From: DATHZQ01 sp965216945
GTDB lineage: Bacteria > Actinomycetota > Acidimicrobiia > Spongiisociales > UBA5794
Assembly (NCBI GenBank): GCA_965216945.1
Contig: CBDCGU010000003.1
Coordinates: forward strand, 1,798,001-1,862,000
Direction of reading: 5' to 3'
DNA: 64,000 nt
Under the pieces are notes generated by a model. That model had not been told where the DNA came from. It worked only from the letters and a program-made list of their open reading frames with translations, and made no database searches. Numbering within the stretch: position 1 is the first letter of the stretch; every line of letters starts with the position of its first letter. Made by a program: the position numbers and the translations under genes. This document shows positions 42,826 to 51,740 of this stretch, piece after piece.

Positions 42826-43152
42826 CTAGGAGCGGTTCAACCTCACAAGACCAGTGATAAGAGAACCGAGACGCCTTACACGCGGCGTGGCGGCTGCGTG
42901 ACCCTTGCCCCGGTCGAGACTCGCCTTCAACGTCTCGTCGTCAACGTGATCGAAGACCGATAGGCGCCCCTGGTTGTGTGCTTCCTCTCGGACGCGCTCT
43001 AGTGCAGCGTCCGAGTAGTCGGACGAGATCTCGACGACGAGATCCTCCTGACGCGGAGGGTAGGACCAGTACGTCACGGTGCCGTACAAGTGAGTGGTGT
43101 CGCGTGCTTCACGGTCGTTGGCTGTGGTTCCGTCACGCCTGGGTCGTGGCAT
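42826..43152 (-). CDS. Small hypothetical protein, first gene of the three-gene operon
   Basis: 108 aa from ATG 43152, preceded by GGGGGGACACTG. Starts MPRPRRDGTTANDREARDTT, with LYGTVTYWSYPPRQEDLVVE, and a basic C-terminus. No family recognised. The frame is open to 43236 but without a ribosome site. It is 20 bp upstream of the membrane-protein gene. Confidence 0.55.
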   Translation of the reverse strand: MPRPRRDGTTANDREARDTTHLYGTVTYWSYPPRQEDLVVEISSDYSDAALERVREEAHNQGRLSVFDHVDDETLKASLDRGKGHAAATPRVRRLGSLITGLVRLNRS

Positions 43153-43507
43153 CAGTGTCCCCCCAATATTGGTTGCCTGGCTCGGATTGGCAGCCGCGTG
43201 AGCACCAAGAGATTCCCGCGCTCGGTAGCTCGACAACCTGCACGTGCCGCTGTCGAGACTTCATCCACCGACGCTGCCCTCTCCCTGCAGTGATGCCAAG
43301 TCCATATGTCTTCGCGGAATCGTACATGAATCACATTGGTGTAGTTTATACCAAAGAGTGGGCGATTGTTCAAGGAATGCGCGCTCGATTGTGAGCAACT
43401 GTGGGCTATTTGTGGACAAGTCGGCTATAAGCGCGCACGGAACGCCATATTCTCGCCAGGTCAACAGCAGATTGGTACACTCCGATCACAATCCGCGGAA
43501 CGATGTG
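43153..43507. promoter_or_regulatory. Divergent intergenic region
   Basis: Separates the three-gene operon (leftward) from the XRE gene (rightward) and should contain both promoters. It is more AT-rich than its surroundings (GTGTAGTTTATACCAAAGAG). No clear operator was found. Confidence 0.4.
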
Positions 43508-44002
43508 ATGGGACAACAACACGACGCGCATCCCGAGGAGCCTGACGGCCATCGCTCTGAGCTGGGCGGACTGCTCCGCAAGACCCGTCTGGACCTCGGC
43601 TTGTCTCAGCAGCAGGTCGCCGACCGAGTGGGCTCAAACCGCGCCTCGGTCAGTCGGTGGGAGAACGCGAGCAAGCTTCCAAAGGTCCAAGCGCGGTTCC
43701 GAGGGCCCATCGCAGCCTTCATTGGTGTCGAGCGTTCGGTGGTCGATCGCTTGATCGGCGGCGTTGAGACCCGCCGGACCGACGGGGGCGACATCGTCCC
43801 GATTCGTCCAGAGGACTCCGATTGGGCGACGCCCCGAAGATCGCCATCCCCACTGCACTCCACAGAGCTTCAGGAGAGCTTCGTTAGGGCAAGCATCAAA
43901 GCCCTAGGCCGGGGAGATGCCAGCTCAGACGAGTGGCGTCGGTCGGCACGTGCTATTGCTGACCTGGTCGGCCTCGGGTTTGATACGGCGAGGGATATCT
44001 GA
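43508..44002 (+). CDS. XRE-family DNA-binding protein
   Basis: 164 aa from ATG 43508. A Cro/CI helix-turn-helix is evident: LGGLLRKTRLDLGLSQQQVA then DRVGSNRASVSRWENASKLP. The C-terminal half is unlike phage repressors and may be a small ligand or interaction domain. It is divergent from the three-gene operon and could control it. Followed, tail to tail, by the 321-aa gene. Confidence 0.82.
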   Translation: MGQQHDAHPEEPDGHRSELGGLLRKTRLDLGLSQQQVADRVGSNRASVSRWENASKLPKVQARFRGPIAAFIGVERSVVDRLIGGVETRRTDGGDIVPIRPEDSDWATPRRSPSPLHSTELQESFVRASIKALGRGDASSDEWRRSARAIADLVGLGFDTARDI

Positions 44003-44087
44003 ATCCCATCGCCACGTTGCGGCCGCTTGGGCGCCACACGTGAGTCGGCCGCCTCGCATCGCCTGGCCCGGACCCCGATAACCGGTA

Positions 44088-45038
44088 TCAAGGATCGAAG
44101 ACGTTCCATCGCCAGGCGATTCCGCTAGCGAATCCGCCGTATAGGTCCTGGTATGTAGCTTTCACGAGCCCTGACCTGTTGATTGTGAGTCGATTGTCGT
44201 TGTGTGGTTGGCCGGGCCGTTCGAGGGGCGACAGTTGACGGAACCCCCACGCGACGCTGGGTCGTTCGCCGTCGTACTGAACCTCGACGTCGAAGTGTCG
44301 GGCTGGCATGTGAAACAGCTGGCTCGCCCAGTCGTATCGGATCTCCTCTCGGGGTGTCGACAGGGGTTCCGTTTTGATCTCTGTGAAGCTGAAGGTGTGT
44401 CTTCCGCCTTGCGGCAGCACTGTGGGGAACACGATGCGGTGGATCATGGCACCTTGCTCGTTGACGTGGTCGAGTTGTAGCTCGCCGCCGGCGATGTTGA
44501 TGAGGTTTGTGCCTTGGTCGGTGCCATAGCGAAAAGAGCCGAGGTCACTGTGTAGCGCGACGACTTCGCGGTATTGCTCTGATTGGATGAAGTGGCGGTC
44601 GCGGTTGAGGTACTTGATGAAGAGGCGATGCATGAGGAACCGGGGACGCGGCAGATCCGGAACGGGCTGGAGTCCGATCAAGAACAGGATCAGCTCAGCG
44701 ATCGCCCGGTCCTCTCGGTCTCTCACACTGTCGAGGCTGCAGCCGAGTTCGTCGGCGAAGGCAGCTCGTCGGTCACGCAGGAGGCCACGGGATGTGTAGT
44801 CGACCCCGAGGGCGTTCTTGAGGGCCTTCATGTCCTCATTTGGTAACAGCGCGTCGATGGTGTCCGAGAGGGTCTGATATGCCGTATCGGCGTCAGATGT
44901 GCCGCAAAGGTCGAGTATGCGTGGGCGGCCTGCAAGCTTCTCGCGGGTGAGCCCATGTCCTTTCCTCAAGTACTGCATGTCGGACATGCGCGGATCGTCA
45001 GCAAGTGATTTGCCTCGCATCACCCGTCGTGGACTCAT
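44088..45038 (-). CDS. Hypothetical actinobacterial regulator-like protein
   Basis: 316 aa from ATG 45038, which has GGGGGG upstream; an ATG at 45053 is also in frame. The first ~100 residues are helical with LRKGHGLTREKLAGRPRILD, a pattern seen in actinobacterial XRE-like or sigma-like DNA-binding proteins. The C-terminal half is beta-rich and ends IAWRWNVFDP. No family named with confidence. It is divergent from the E2 transfer module, where a regulator would be expected. Confidence 0.5.
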   Translation of the reverse strand: MSPRRVMRGKSLADDPRMSDMQYLRKGHGLTREKLAGRPRILDLCGTSDADTAYQTLSDTIDALLPNEDMKALKNALGVDYTSRGLLRDRRAAFADELGCSLDSVRDREDRAIAELILFLIGLQPVPDLPRPRFLMHRLFIKYLNRDRHFIQSEQYREVVALHSDLGSFRYGTDQGTNLINIAGGELQLDHVNEQGAMIHRIVFPTVLPQGGRHTFSFTEIKTEPLSTPREEIRYDWASQLFHMPARHFDVEVQYDGERPSVAWGFRQLSPLERPGQPHNDNRLTINRSGLVKATYQDLYGGFASGIAWRWNVFDP

Positions 45039-45191
45039 GACTGGACCCCCCAACGTTGGCAGGTGAAACCTGATTCACCCGATTGGCTCGATCCCCATTC
45101 TGTCCCACTTTTCCACAAGTGCCCCACTTTGTGTTGGCATCAGCTGAAGGACCGAGACCGGAAGCGTCGCGGATGAGCAAGGAGATCGTAG

Positions 45192-45497
45192 ATGCCAAAC
45201 GAACTGGTCAAGCGGATTAGCGACGACGTTGGGATCACCTCTCGGGTGGGATCGCCGCGTGTGCCGCGGGCGATCGTCCGGGCGGTCGAGGATGCCGGGC
45301 ATCGTGGTCTGGTGTCGGCGGCGAGGACGCAGGCGGCGGGATATGTGACGCACGTGGCGTTGAGCCAGGTGGCGATGCTGTCGGCCGAGGAGGGTCGGAT
45401 GATCCAGCAGTGCCCGCTAGGTGAGGGCCGTTACAAGGTGATCGTGGACACGTTCACCGGCGTGGCGGCGGCCGAGATCGCCAGGCTGGGGTACTGA
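45192..45497 (+). CDS. Small conserved protein, first gene of the E2 transfer module
   Basis: 101 aa, preceded by AAGGAGATCGTAG. The sequence VEDAGHRGLVSAARTQAAGY, then VTHVALSQVAMLSAEEGRMI and GVAAAEIARLGY, matches the E1 protein at 27009. No family known; helical. The next gene starts 2 bp later, in the same operon. Confidence 0.75.
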   Translation: MPNELVKRISDDVGITSRVGSPRVPRAIVRAVEDAGHRGLVSAARTQAAGYVTHVALSQVAMLSAEEGRMIQQCPLGEGRYKVIVDTFTGVAAAEIARLGY

Positions 45498-45499
45498 TC

Positions 45500-45718
45500 G
45501 TGGAACTCATCGCCCTGCTTCTCATCCTGGCACTGGGCGCTGGTGGCGGTGCGTGGGCCATGTTCGGATACATGACGCAGACCCAGCCTGAGCGGGAACG
45601 GGCGCTCCGGGCCGAGCTGGAGGCGCTCCAGGCGGCGCAGCGGCTGTCGATCGCGGCGTGGCAGGCCCGGCATCACATGGCCGAGATCGTCCGCGGCGAT
45701 GTCATCGACGAGCTGTGA
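45500..45718 (+). CDS. Small single-pass membrane protein (E2)
   Basis: 72 aa from GTG. One N-terminal helix (ELIALLLILALGAGGGAWAM), then EALQAAQRLSIAAWQARHHM, matching the E1 protein at 27345. The stop overlaps the next ATG by one base (TGATG). Confidence 0.72.
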   Translation: MELIALLLILALGAGGGAWAMFGYMTQTQPERERALRAELEALQAAQRLSIAAWQARHHMAEIVRGDVIDEL

Positions 45719-45870
45719 TGTCGAAGTGGGCCGTCGGTGGGCTGGCGTATCTGATCGCCTTGGCGATCGCGGTGCGGGTGTCAGCGGATCTGCTGGCACC
45801 CGCACTCCCGTATCTGGTCGTCCTTCTGGTGATGGTCATCGTGTTTCGGCGTCTGTGGCGGGGGTACTGA
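45718..45870 (+). CDS. 50-aa membrane protein (E2)
   Basis: ATG 45718 overlaps the upstream TGA. Reads MSKWAVGGLAYLIALAIAVR with a second hydrophobic stretch (LLAPALPYLVVLLVMVIVF) and the same RRLWRGY end as the E1 protein at 27564. Confidence 0.72.
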   Translation: MSKWAVGGLAYLIALAIAVRVSADLLAPALPYLVVLLVMVIVFRRLWRGY

Positions 45871-45873
45871 GGA

Positions 45874-45940
45874 CGTTGCGAAACGGTTGTCGATTCCACC
45901 ATAGACATTGCGCATGGACGCAACGTATCGTAAATAGGCG
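45874..45940 (+). promoter_or_regulatory. Nested palindrome and promoter of the E2 transfer operon
   Basis: CGTTGC (45874-45879) and GCAACG (45920-45925) enclose GTCGAT..ATAGAC around TTCCACC. TAGACA and TATCGT are again 18 bp apart. Conserved with 27731 in E1 over ~55 bp, while the following ~130 bp differ. Confidence 0.6.
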
Positions 45941-46071
45941 CCAGCAGTCGGCCCTTCTGCAATCTCTGATCTGTTGTTCTCTTTTAGACCAGATCCTCCC
46001 CAAGCCGGTTCGGCTTCCCCAAGTCGGCTGGTGGCGCATCCCTGCAACTAGTCCTCGAAAGGAGGTGATCC

Positions 46072-46233
46072 GTGTCCAGTCGTCAAGTCCGCATCGTTGC
46101 CAAGCATCGCTCTGAGCCTGATCTTCGCAAGCTGGCCGGAGCCTTGATTGAGCTGGCACGGCTCAGCCTCACCGAGATAGAAGCGGAACCCGAGTCGGCG
46201 CCGCCAGATGAGGATGAGAAGGATGCGGCGTGA
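46072..46233 (+). CDS. 53-aa conserved protein preceding the transfer ATPase (E2)
   Basis: GTG start after AAAGGAGGTGATCC. Reads MSSRQVRIVAKHRSEPDLRK then LAGALIELARLSLTEIE and an acidic tail. Same length as the E1 copy at 27931, and its stop overlaps the start of the ATPase gene. Confidence 0.75.
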   Translation: MSSRQVRIVAKHRSEPDLRKLAGALIELARLSLTEIEAEPESAPPDEDEKDAA

Positions 46234-48305
46234 AGACGCTGCGTCTGACCTTCCCGGGTTCGGCGGATGTGCGGGGTGGCGTAGCTGCCCTTCGTGCCGT
46301 GATCGGTGCGGTTCATCTCGGCCGGTTCGCCTCATCGACCCGAGGTCCGGTCTGTCTTGAGACTTGGGCCATGGACGGATCGATCTCGCATCTGTTGACC
46401 ATGCCGGACATGCCACATGTCGTCTCGATGCTGACGACGGCAATGCCCGGCGTGCGGATCGAGGCTGTTGATCGCCCGACCGCAATGTTTCGAGGCGAGT
46501 CGGCCGGTGTACGGCTGGGTGGCCCGGCCCTTGGGTTGATCCGTACCGACATCACGGCGGACCTCAGCTCAGCCCTTCTTGCGTCCCTGACCACAACTCG
46601 TCGCAACGAAGCTGTCGTTGTCCAATGGCTGGCAGCGCCGCTGCGGCGAGGCTGGCTGGCCTCACGGCAGTTGCCTGACGGTCGGATCGAGAAGGCCAAG
46701 CGCTCCGAGGCCGAAGTCGTAGCGACAGGCCGTATTGGTGCCTGGGCTCCCGATCGGCGTCGAGCTCGATCCCTGGTCGGCTCGGTGGGTCGGGTGCTGC
46801 GTCAGGCCCGTGGCGCCGGAGGCTATCTGAGTGTGCGGTCTTCGCCCTGGGCTGCTCGTCGAGTCATTGGAATGCGCCCACCGCTGCTGGTCTGGCCATC
46901 ACATCTCAACGTGGCCGAGCTGGCCGGCTTGGTGGGATGGCCGATGAGCCCGGTGCCCATCCGGGGTCTGAGCCGGGGAGCCGCCCGGCTCTGGCCTCCG
47001 CCTGTCTCACTGCCGAGCAGTGGTCCAGCAGTCGGTGTCAGCTCCTACCCCGGCACCTCCCGCAGCATCCAGCTCGGCCATGACGGTCGTCTGCGGCATC
47101 TTCACGTCATCGGACCGACCGGAGTGGGTAAGTCGACGCTGCTGGTCCACTTGATCACACATGACATCGCACACGGTCGGAGCGTTGTGGCGTTCGACCC
47201 GATTGGTGATCTGACCGGCGAGATCGCTGAGCGAGTCCCGGAGTATCGCCACGGGGACCTCGTCATCGTCGATCCGACCGACGTCGATCGCCCGGTCGGC
47301 TTCAACCTCCTCACAGGCCACACGAATCTTCCACAGTTGGTCGAGTTCGTCATGGGTGTGTTTGCCCGGTTTTTCGCATCGTCGTGGGGTCCCCGTACCG
47401 CCGATGTGCTCAGAGCCTCGCTGCTCACACTGGGTGCTCGTCCAGGGTCGACGTTGGCTGATCTACCTGACCTGCTGACCAATCCGGCGTTCCGTCGGTC
47501 GGTGGTGCCTGAGGTGATGGATGACCGGTTGGTAGCCGGTTTCTGGACCTGGTTCGACGAGCTGTCCGAAGCCGAACGGGCCTCGGTGATTGCTCCGGTG
47601 CTGAACAAAGTCCGGGCCTTCCTGCTCCGACCAGAAGTCGTACGCACGCTCTGTCATCCCGAAGGGACACTTGATCTGCTCGATGTGTTCACCAAGCGCC
47701 GAGTGGTGATCGTTCGCATGGCCAAAGGGTTGATCGGCCAGGACACCGCCGCTCTGATCGGTGGGCTGATCCTGGCTCGGTTCTGGCAGACCGTTCTCGG
47801 CCGCGCCGCCATCCCCCAGCAGAAGCGTCATCCGGTGTTCGTGTATATGGACGAGTTCCAGGACTACCTGCGCCTACCGGTCGGCATGGGGGACATGCTG
47901 TCGCAGGCCCGCGGACTGGGTGTCGGTGTCGTCGTCGCGCACCAGCACCTACGGCAGCTCCCGGAGTCGGTGCGGCGCGATGTGCTAGCCAACATCGGTA
48001 CGCGGGTGATCTTCCAAACCGGACCAGACGACGCGAAGGTCTTGGCCCGTGAGCTGGAGCCACACCTCACTGCGGGCGATCTCCAGGGACTTGGTCGTCG
48101 AGAGATCGTGGCCACCGTAGCGCTGCCGGACGGAAAGCTGCCCCCGGTGACTGGTCGCACGCTGCCGCCAAGTGAGTCCACCGCCAAAGCGGACATCGTC
48201 CGGAGACGATCGGCTCAGCTGTTTGGACGACCCATTCCGCCCGTCGACAAGACCGACTCCGGACCTATGACCATCGGGCGTCGCCGACGCGGAGGCCGCT
48301 CATGA
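46230..48305 (+). CDS. VirD4/TraG-like type IV coupling ATPase (E2)
   Basis: 691 aa, the same length as the E1 copy. Walker A GPTGVGKSTLLVHLI, FDPIGDLTGEIAERVPE, Walker B VFVYMDEFQDYLRLPVG and the QARGLGVGVVVAHQHLRQLP segment are intact. GTG start inside the upstream stop. It would couple DNA to a transfer channel; no relaxase or full type IV channel is coded in the window, so transfer may rely on a FtsK-like double-strand mechanism or on host machinery. Confidence 0.85.
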   Translation: MKTLRLTFPGSADVRGGVAALRAVIGAVHLGRFASSTRGPVCLETWAMDGSISHLLTMPDMPHVVSMLTTAMPGVRIEAVDRPTAMFRGESAGVRLGGPALGLIRTDITADLSSALLASLTTTRRNEAVVVQWLAAPLRRGWLASRQLPDGRIEKAKRSEAEVVATGRIGAWAPDRRRARSLVGSVGRVLRQARGAGGYLSVRSSPWAARRVIGMRPPLLVWPSHLNVAELAGLVGWPMSPVPIRGLSRGAARLWPPPVSLPSSGPAVGVSSYPGTSRSIQLGHDGRLRHLHVIGPTGVGKSTLLVHLITHDIAHGRSVVAFDPIGDLTGEIAERVPEYRHGDLVIVDPTDVDRPVGFNLLTGHTNLPQLVEFVMGVFARFFASSWGPRTADVLRASLLTLGARPGSTLADLPDLLTNPAFRRSVVPEVMDDRLVAGFWTWFDELSEAERASVIAPVLNKVRAFLLRPEVVRTLCHPEGTLDLLDVFTKRRVVIVRMAKGLIGQDTAALIGGLILARFWQTVLGRAAIPQQKRHPVFVYMDEFQDYLRLPVGMGDMLSQARGLGVGVVVAHQHLRQLPESVRRDVLANIGTRVIFQTGPDDAKVLARELEPHLTAGDLQGLGRREIVATVALPDGKLPPVTGRTLPPSESTAKADIVRRRSAQLFGRPIPPVDKTDSGPMTIGRRRRGGRS

Positions 48306-48439
48306 AGTGGCCGATCGCCTGTCCGTTCGGGTCGAGTCCACCCATGAGGTATCTCAACGAGGCCAAGGCATTCGGCACGCCAGTTGCGACGACTGACTCA
48401 CCCCTGTCAATGCCGCATGGAGGCTCGTCATGCGAGTGA
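48302..48439 (+). CDS. 45-aa conserved protein (E2)
   Basis: Starts MKWPIACPFGSSPPMRYLNE, then AKAFGTPVATTDSPL and ends GGSSCE. Identical in length and overlap pattern to the E1 copy (30161). The start overlaps the ATPase stop (ATGA); the stop lies inside the replication-relaxation gene. Confidence 0.7.
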   Translation: MKWPIACPFGSSPPMRYLNEAKAFGTPVATTDSPLSMPHGGSSCE

Positions 48440-49200
48440 CCGCCAGCCAGGTGGACCAGCTCCGAGAGCGCCTCGCGGTCCGGGACTGGCAGGTCGTCGA
48501 ATCCGTCGAACGCCTGGGGATCGTCTCTGCCGGTCAGTTGCGGAGGCTGCACTGGCCCGAACGCCACGAGGCTCGCACTGCTCGCAGACGGCTCCATCAA
48601 CTGTCAGGGCTCCGGGTCATCAGCCGCCTGTCACGTCGGATCGGTGGCATCCGCGCCGGATCAGACGGCTACGTCTATCGACTTGATGTTGCTGGTCGAC
48701 GACTCCGCGACCTCGATCCGGGTCGACGTCCCCACACGCCCGGCCGCACATTCCTGGTCCACGCCATCGACGTGTCTGAGATCTACGTCCGAGCCGTGGA
48801 ACGGGCTCGCACTGGTGGTCTCGAGGTCATCGACTACGCCGCCGAGCCTCGGTGTTGGCGGACGTGGGGAGCCGGTGTCCTCAAGCCGGATGCCTACCTG
48901 GTGACCGCTACGGGTGAGTTCGAAGACCACCGCTTCATCGAACTCGACCGCGCCACCGAATCGGGCACGACCATTGCCCGCAAGGCTCAGGTGTACGAGC
49001 GCTATCTGGCCACCGGCATCGAACAAGACCGCTTAGGCATCTTCCCCAGTGTGCTGTGGATCGTCCCCGACGAACGCCGCCGCAGCCAATTGGTCGACGT
49101 CTTGGGCCGCCGTCCTGCCGAGAGCTGGCAGCTCCACCACGTCGCCCCGATGGCCGATATCCCTCAGATCTTCATCAGTAGCGGAAAGGACGACTCATGA
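48430..49200 (+). CDS. Replication-relaxation family protein (E2)
   Basis: 256 aa, close to the E1 copy at 30289 along its whole length: winged helix (RDWQVVESVERLGIVSAGQL), HAIDVSEIYV, KPDAYLVTA, HRFIELDRATES and late DIPQIF. Likely has a role in replication or processing of the element. Confidence 0.82.
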   Translation: MRVTASQVDQLRERLAVRDWQVVESVERLGIVSAGQLRRLHWPERHEARTARRRLHQLSGLRVISRLSRRIGGIRAGSDGYVYRLDVAGRRLRDLDPGRRPHTPGRTFLVHAIDVSEIYVRAVERARTGGLEVIDYAAEPRCWRTWGAGVLKPDAYLVTATGEFEDHRFIELDRATESGTTIARKAQVYERYLATGIEQDRLGIFPSVLWIVPDERRRSQLVDVLGRRPAESWQLHHVAPMADIPQIFISSGKDDS

Positions 49201-49201
49201 C

Positions 49202-49765
49202 ATGGAACAACCAACCCCGAAACACGAACCCCAACCAGAACGACGACCACGCATCTACGTGGCCTCGCTGTCTGACTACAACGCCGGACGTCTCCACGGT
49301 GCCTGGATCGATGCCGACCAAGAACCAGACGAGATTCATACCGAGATTCAACGGATGCTCGCCACCTCATCCGAGCCGATCGCGGAGGAGTGGGCCATCC
49401 ACGACTACGAAGACTTCGGACCTCTCCGGCTCGCTGAGTACGCCGATATCAACACCGTCGCCGATGTCGCTGCCGGCATTGAGGAGCACGGTGAGGCCTT
49501 CGCCGCCTGGGTCGCACATATCGGCCTCGACGACGAAGACCTCCGAGACCGGTTTGCCGACGCGTACATCGGTACCTACCGGTCCGTCGAGGAGTATGCC
49601 CAACAGTATGCCGAAGACATCGGCCTCACTGAGGAACTGGTCCCGGACTGGGCCAGACCGTACATGCGGATCGACATCGAAGCCCTCGCCAGAGACGTCG
49701 AGATCGAACTGGCCGTTGTTGACGCTCAGGGAGGAGGGGTACATGTCTTCGACCCCACCGTCTGA
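49202..49765 (+). CDS. ardA: Antirestriction protein ArdA (E2)
   Basis: 187 aa with PRIYVASLSDYNAGRLHGAW, EEWAIHDYEDFGPL and EEYAQQYAEDIGLTEELVPD. Acidic DNA mimic against type I restriction. Same length as the E1 copy at 31061; sequences differ at scattered positions only. It starts one base after the upstream stop. Confidence 0.93.
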   Translation: MEQPTPKHEPQPERRPRIYVASLSDYNAGRLHGAWIDADQEPDEIHTEIQRMLATSSEPIAEEWAIHDYEDFGPLRLAEYADINTVADVAAGIEEHGEAFAAWVAHIGLDDEDLRDRFADAYIGTYRSVEEYAQQYAEDIGLTEELVPDWARPYMRIDIEALARDVEIELAVVDAQGGGVHVFDPTV

Positions 49766-49963
49766 GTACCGCAACCAGCTGATCGTCGGCGACGCCGCCA
49801 CCGAGCTGGCCCGCATCCCGGCCGAGTCGATCGACTGTGTCGTCACCTCGCCGCCGTACTACCGACTCCGCGACTACCAATCCCAGGAACAGCTCGGCCA
49901 CGAACCATCGATCGACGACTGGGTCGACGAACTGAATCGCCCCGGGTTTCGTGGAGGCTTGGT

Positions 49964-50905
49964 CTATTGAGTGACTGCCTCGTGGGCTGTGGTTGTCTGA
50001 CGGTAGTGGTTGGCTTCGTGGGCGGCGGGGGTGGTGAACTGGCGGCGGCCGGGGAGGATCTCTCCGTGGCGGCGGCGATGGTTGAACCAGTCAACGTATT
50101 CGAGGGTGGCGAACTCGACGTCCTCGAGACCGTGCCAGGGTCCGTGGGGGTAGATGAGCTCCCATTTGTAGAGACCGTTGAACGACTCGATCATCGCATT
50201 GTCGTAGCTGTCGCCCCTCGAGCCGACCGATGCGACGACGCCGTTGTCGGCGAGCCGCTGGGAGTAGCGGATTGACAGGTATTGGACGCCCATGTCGCTG
50301 TGATGGATCAGACCGTCCAGATCGGCACCGGTTCGGCGGCGGTTGAAGATCGCCATCTCCAGGGCGTCGATCGCCAGATCGCTGCGCAGTGATCGTGATG
50401 CTTGCCAGCCGACGACCATCCGGGAGTAGGCGTCGATGATGAACGCCGCATACACCCACCCGGTGTGGGTCTTCACATACGTCAGGTCAGCGAGCCACAG
50501 CCGGTTCGGTGCATCGACGGTGAAGTCCCGATCGACCAGATCCGCCGGTCGTTCGTTCCCGTCATCGCTGATTGTGGTGCGAACCCATGACCGGCCCCGA
50601 CGCACACCGGACAGGCCCATCTGCCGCATCAACCGCTCGACAGTGCATCGAGCGACCCGGATGCCTTCGACCTGGTTGAGGTGGTCCCACATCTTGTCGG
50701 CCCCGTACGCAACGAAGTTGTCCTTGTGGACCCGGGCGATCACCGGACGAAGCTCGGCATCACGCACCGCCCGTGCCGACGGTGGCCGGGTCTTGGCAGC
50801 GTGATACGTCTGCGGGGCGATACCAAGGGTCTTGGCGATCGGCTCGATTCCCCACCGCAGCTGCCCGCTGCGCCGATCCTTGTGCTCGTCGATGAACCGA
50901 ATCAC
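49964..50905 (-). CDS. IS3-family transposase OrfB
   Basis: 313 aa with an HTH_21-like start and an rve integrase core. The DDE residues lie in LWLADLTYVKTHTGWVYAAF, GLIHHSDMGVQYLS and NAMIESFNGLYKWELI. Cuts and joins IS ends. Its GTG overlaps the orfA stop (GTGA); in this family an OrfAB fusion is usually made by -1 frameshifting. Confidence 0.93.
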   Translation of the reverse strand: MIRFIDEHKDRRSGQLRWGIEPIAKTLGIAPQTYHAAKTRPPSARAVRDAELRPVIARVHKDNFVAYGADKMWDHLNQVEGIRVARCTVERLMRQMGLSGVRRGRSWVRTTISDDGNERPADLVDRDFTVDAPNRLWLADLTYVKTHTGWVYAAFIIDAYSRMVVGWQASRSLRSDLAIDALEMAIFNRRRTGADLDGLIHHSDMGVQYLSIRYSQRLADNGVVASVGSRGDSYDNAMIESFNGLYKWELIYPHGPWHGLEDVEFATLEYVDWFNHRRRHGEILPGRRQFTTPAAHEANHYRQTTTAHEAVTQ

Positions 50906-51231
50906 TTCTTCGACTGGCGGTCGAGCTCCGCCCCGAAGAAAGCCGAAGCCGCCTTCAGAATGTCATTGGCTCGGCGCAGCTCAGCGTTCTCACGCTTCAG
51001 GCGCTTCAGCTCAGCCAGCTCGTCGCTCGTCGGCCCCACCCGCCGACCCGTGTCACGCTCAGCCTGACGAACCCACTTCCGCACCGTCTCAGCTGTCGGA
51101 CCCAACTTCTCGGCAACCGAACAGATCGCCTCCCACTGCGACCCGTACTCATGCTGATGATCCAACACCAGCCGCACCGCACGCTGGCGCATCTCCACCG
51201 GGTACTTCCCCGGTCGTCGCTGTTCTGTCAT
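50902..51231 (-). CDS. IS3-family OrfA
   Basis: 109 aa. Helix-turn-helix (HTH_Tnp_1): PGKYPVEMRQRAVRLVLDHQ then EKLGPTAETVRKWVRQAERD, followed by a leucine-zipper-like ELAELKRLKRENAELRRAND. Binds the IS ends. Confidence 0.92.
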   Translation of the reverse strand: MTEQRRPGKYPVEMRQRAVRLVLDHQHEYGSQWEAICSVAEKLGPTAETVRKWVRQAERDTGRRVGPTSDELAELKRLKRENAELRRANDILKAASAFFGAELDRQSKK

Positions 51232-51740
51232 GGCTCCATCCTCTCAAGGGTTGGAGCCTCCACCAATTCCGGGGAGATTCAGTTCGACCTCGACGCCATC
51301 CGCATCCCGCACACCACCAAGCGAAACGCTGGCAGAGCCAGTGTCTGGACCGGCAGCTACGGCGGACACAACGACGGGCTAGTCAAGCTACGCAGGGAAG
51401 GCCGCAGCGGTCACCCCAGCGGCAAGAACCCCGGCGATGTCTGGTCTCTTGCCAAAGCCACCCACCGAGGTGAACACTCAGCCACGTTCCCCGAGCGTCT
51501 CATCGAACGGCCCATCCTGGCCGGATGCCCCCGCCAGCTGTGCAGCCGATGCGGCCGGCCCTTCCACCTCGACGAGCAGCCGAGCTGCAGCTGCGACGCC
51601 GATCATCAACGGGGGCTCGTTCTCGATCCGTTTATCGGTACCGGCACCACCGCCCACGTCGCCACCCGCCTCGGTCGAGATTGGCTCGGTATCGACATCA
51701 CCGACCGGCACTTCCGCTGGCCCGAACAAGCACTGAGGAG

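Larger units (their letters stand above)
49933..51281 (-). mobile_element. IS3-family insertion sequence
   Basis: 1349 bp. Terminal inverted repeats start TGAATC on both ends; about 20 of the first 27 bases match (TGAATCGCCCCGGG left, TGAATCTCCCCGGA right). It codes orfA and orfB on the minus strand. The flanking triplets are AAC and GTT, so there is no direct target duplication, which fits a secondary deletion. Confidence 0.88.

Noticed and set aside
49929..51285. Target-site duplication for the IS3 element
   Set aside because: Flanking triplets AAC and GTT are not direct repeats; shifting the ends by a few bases does not produce one.
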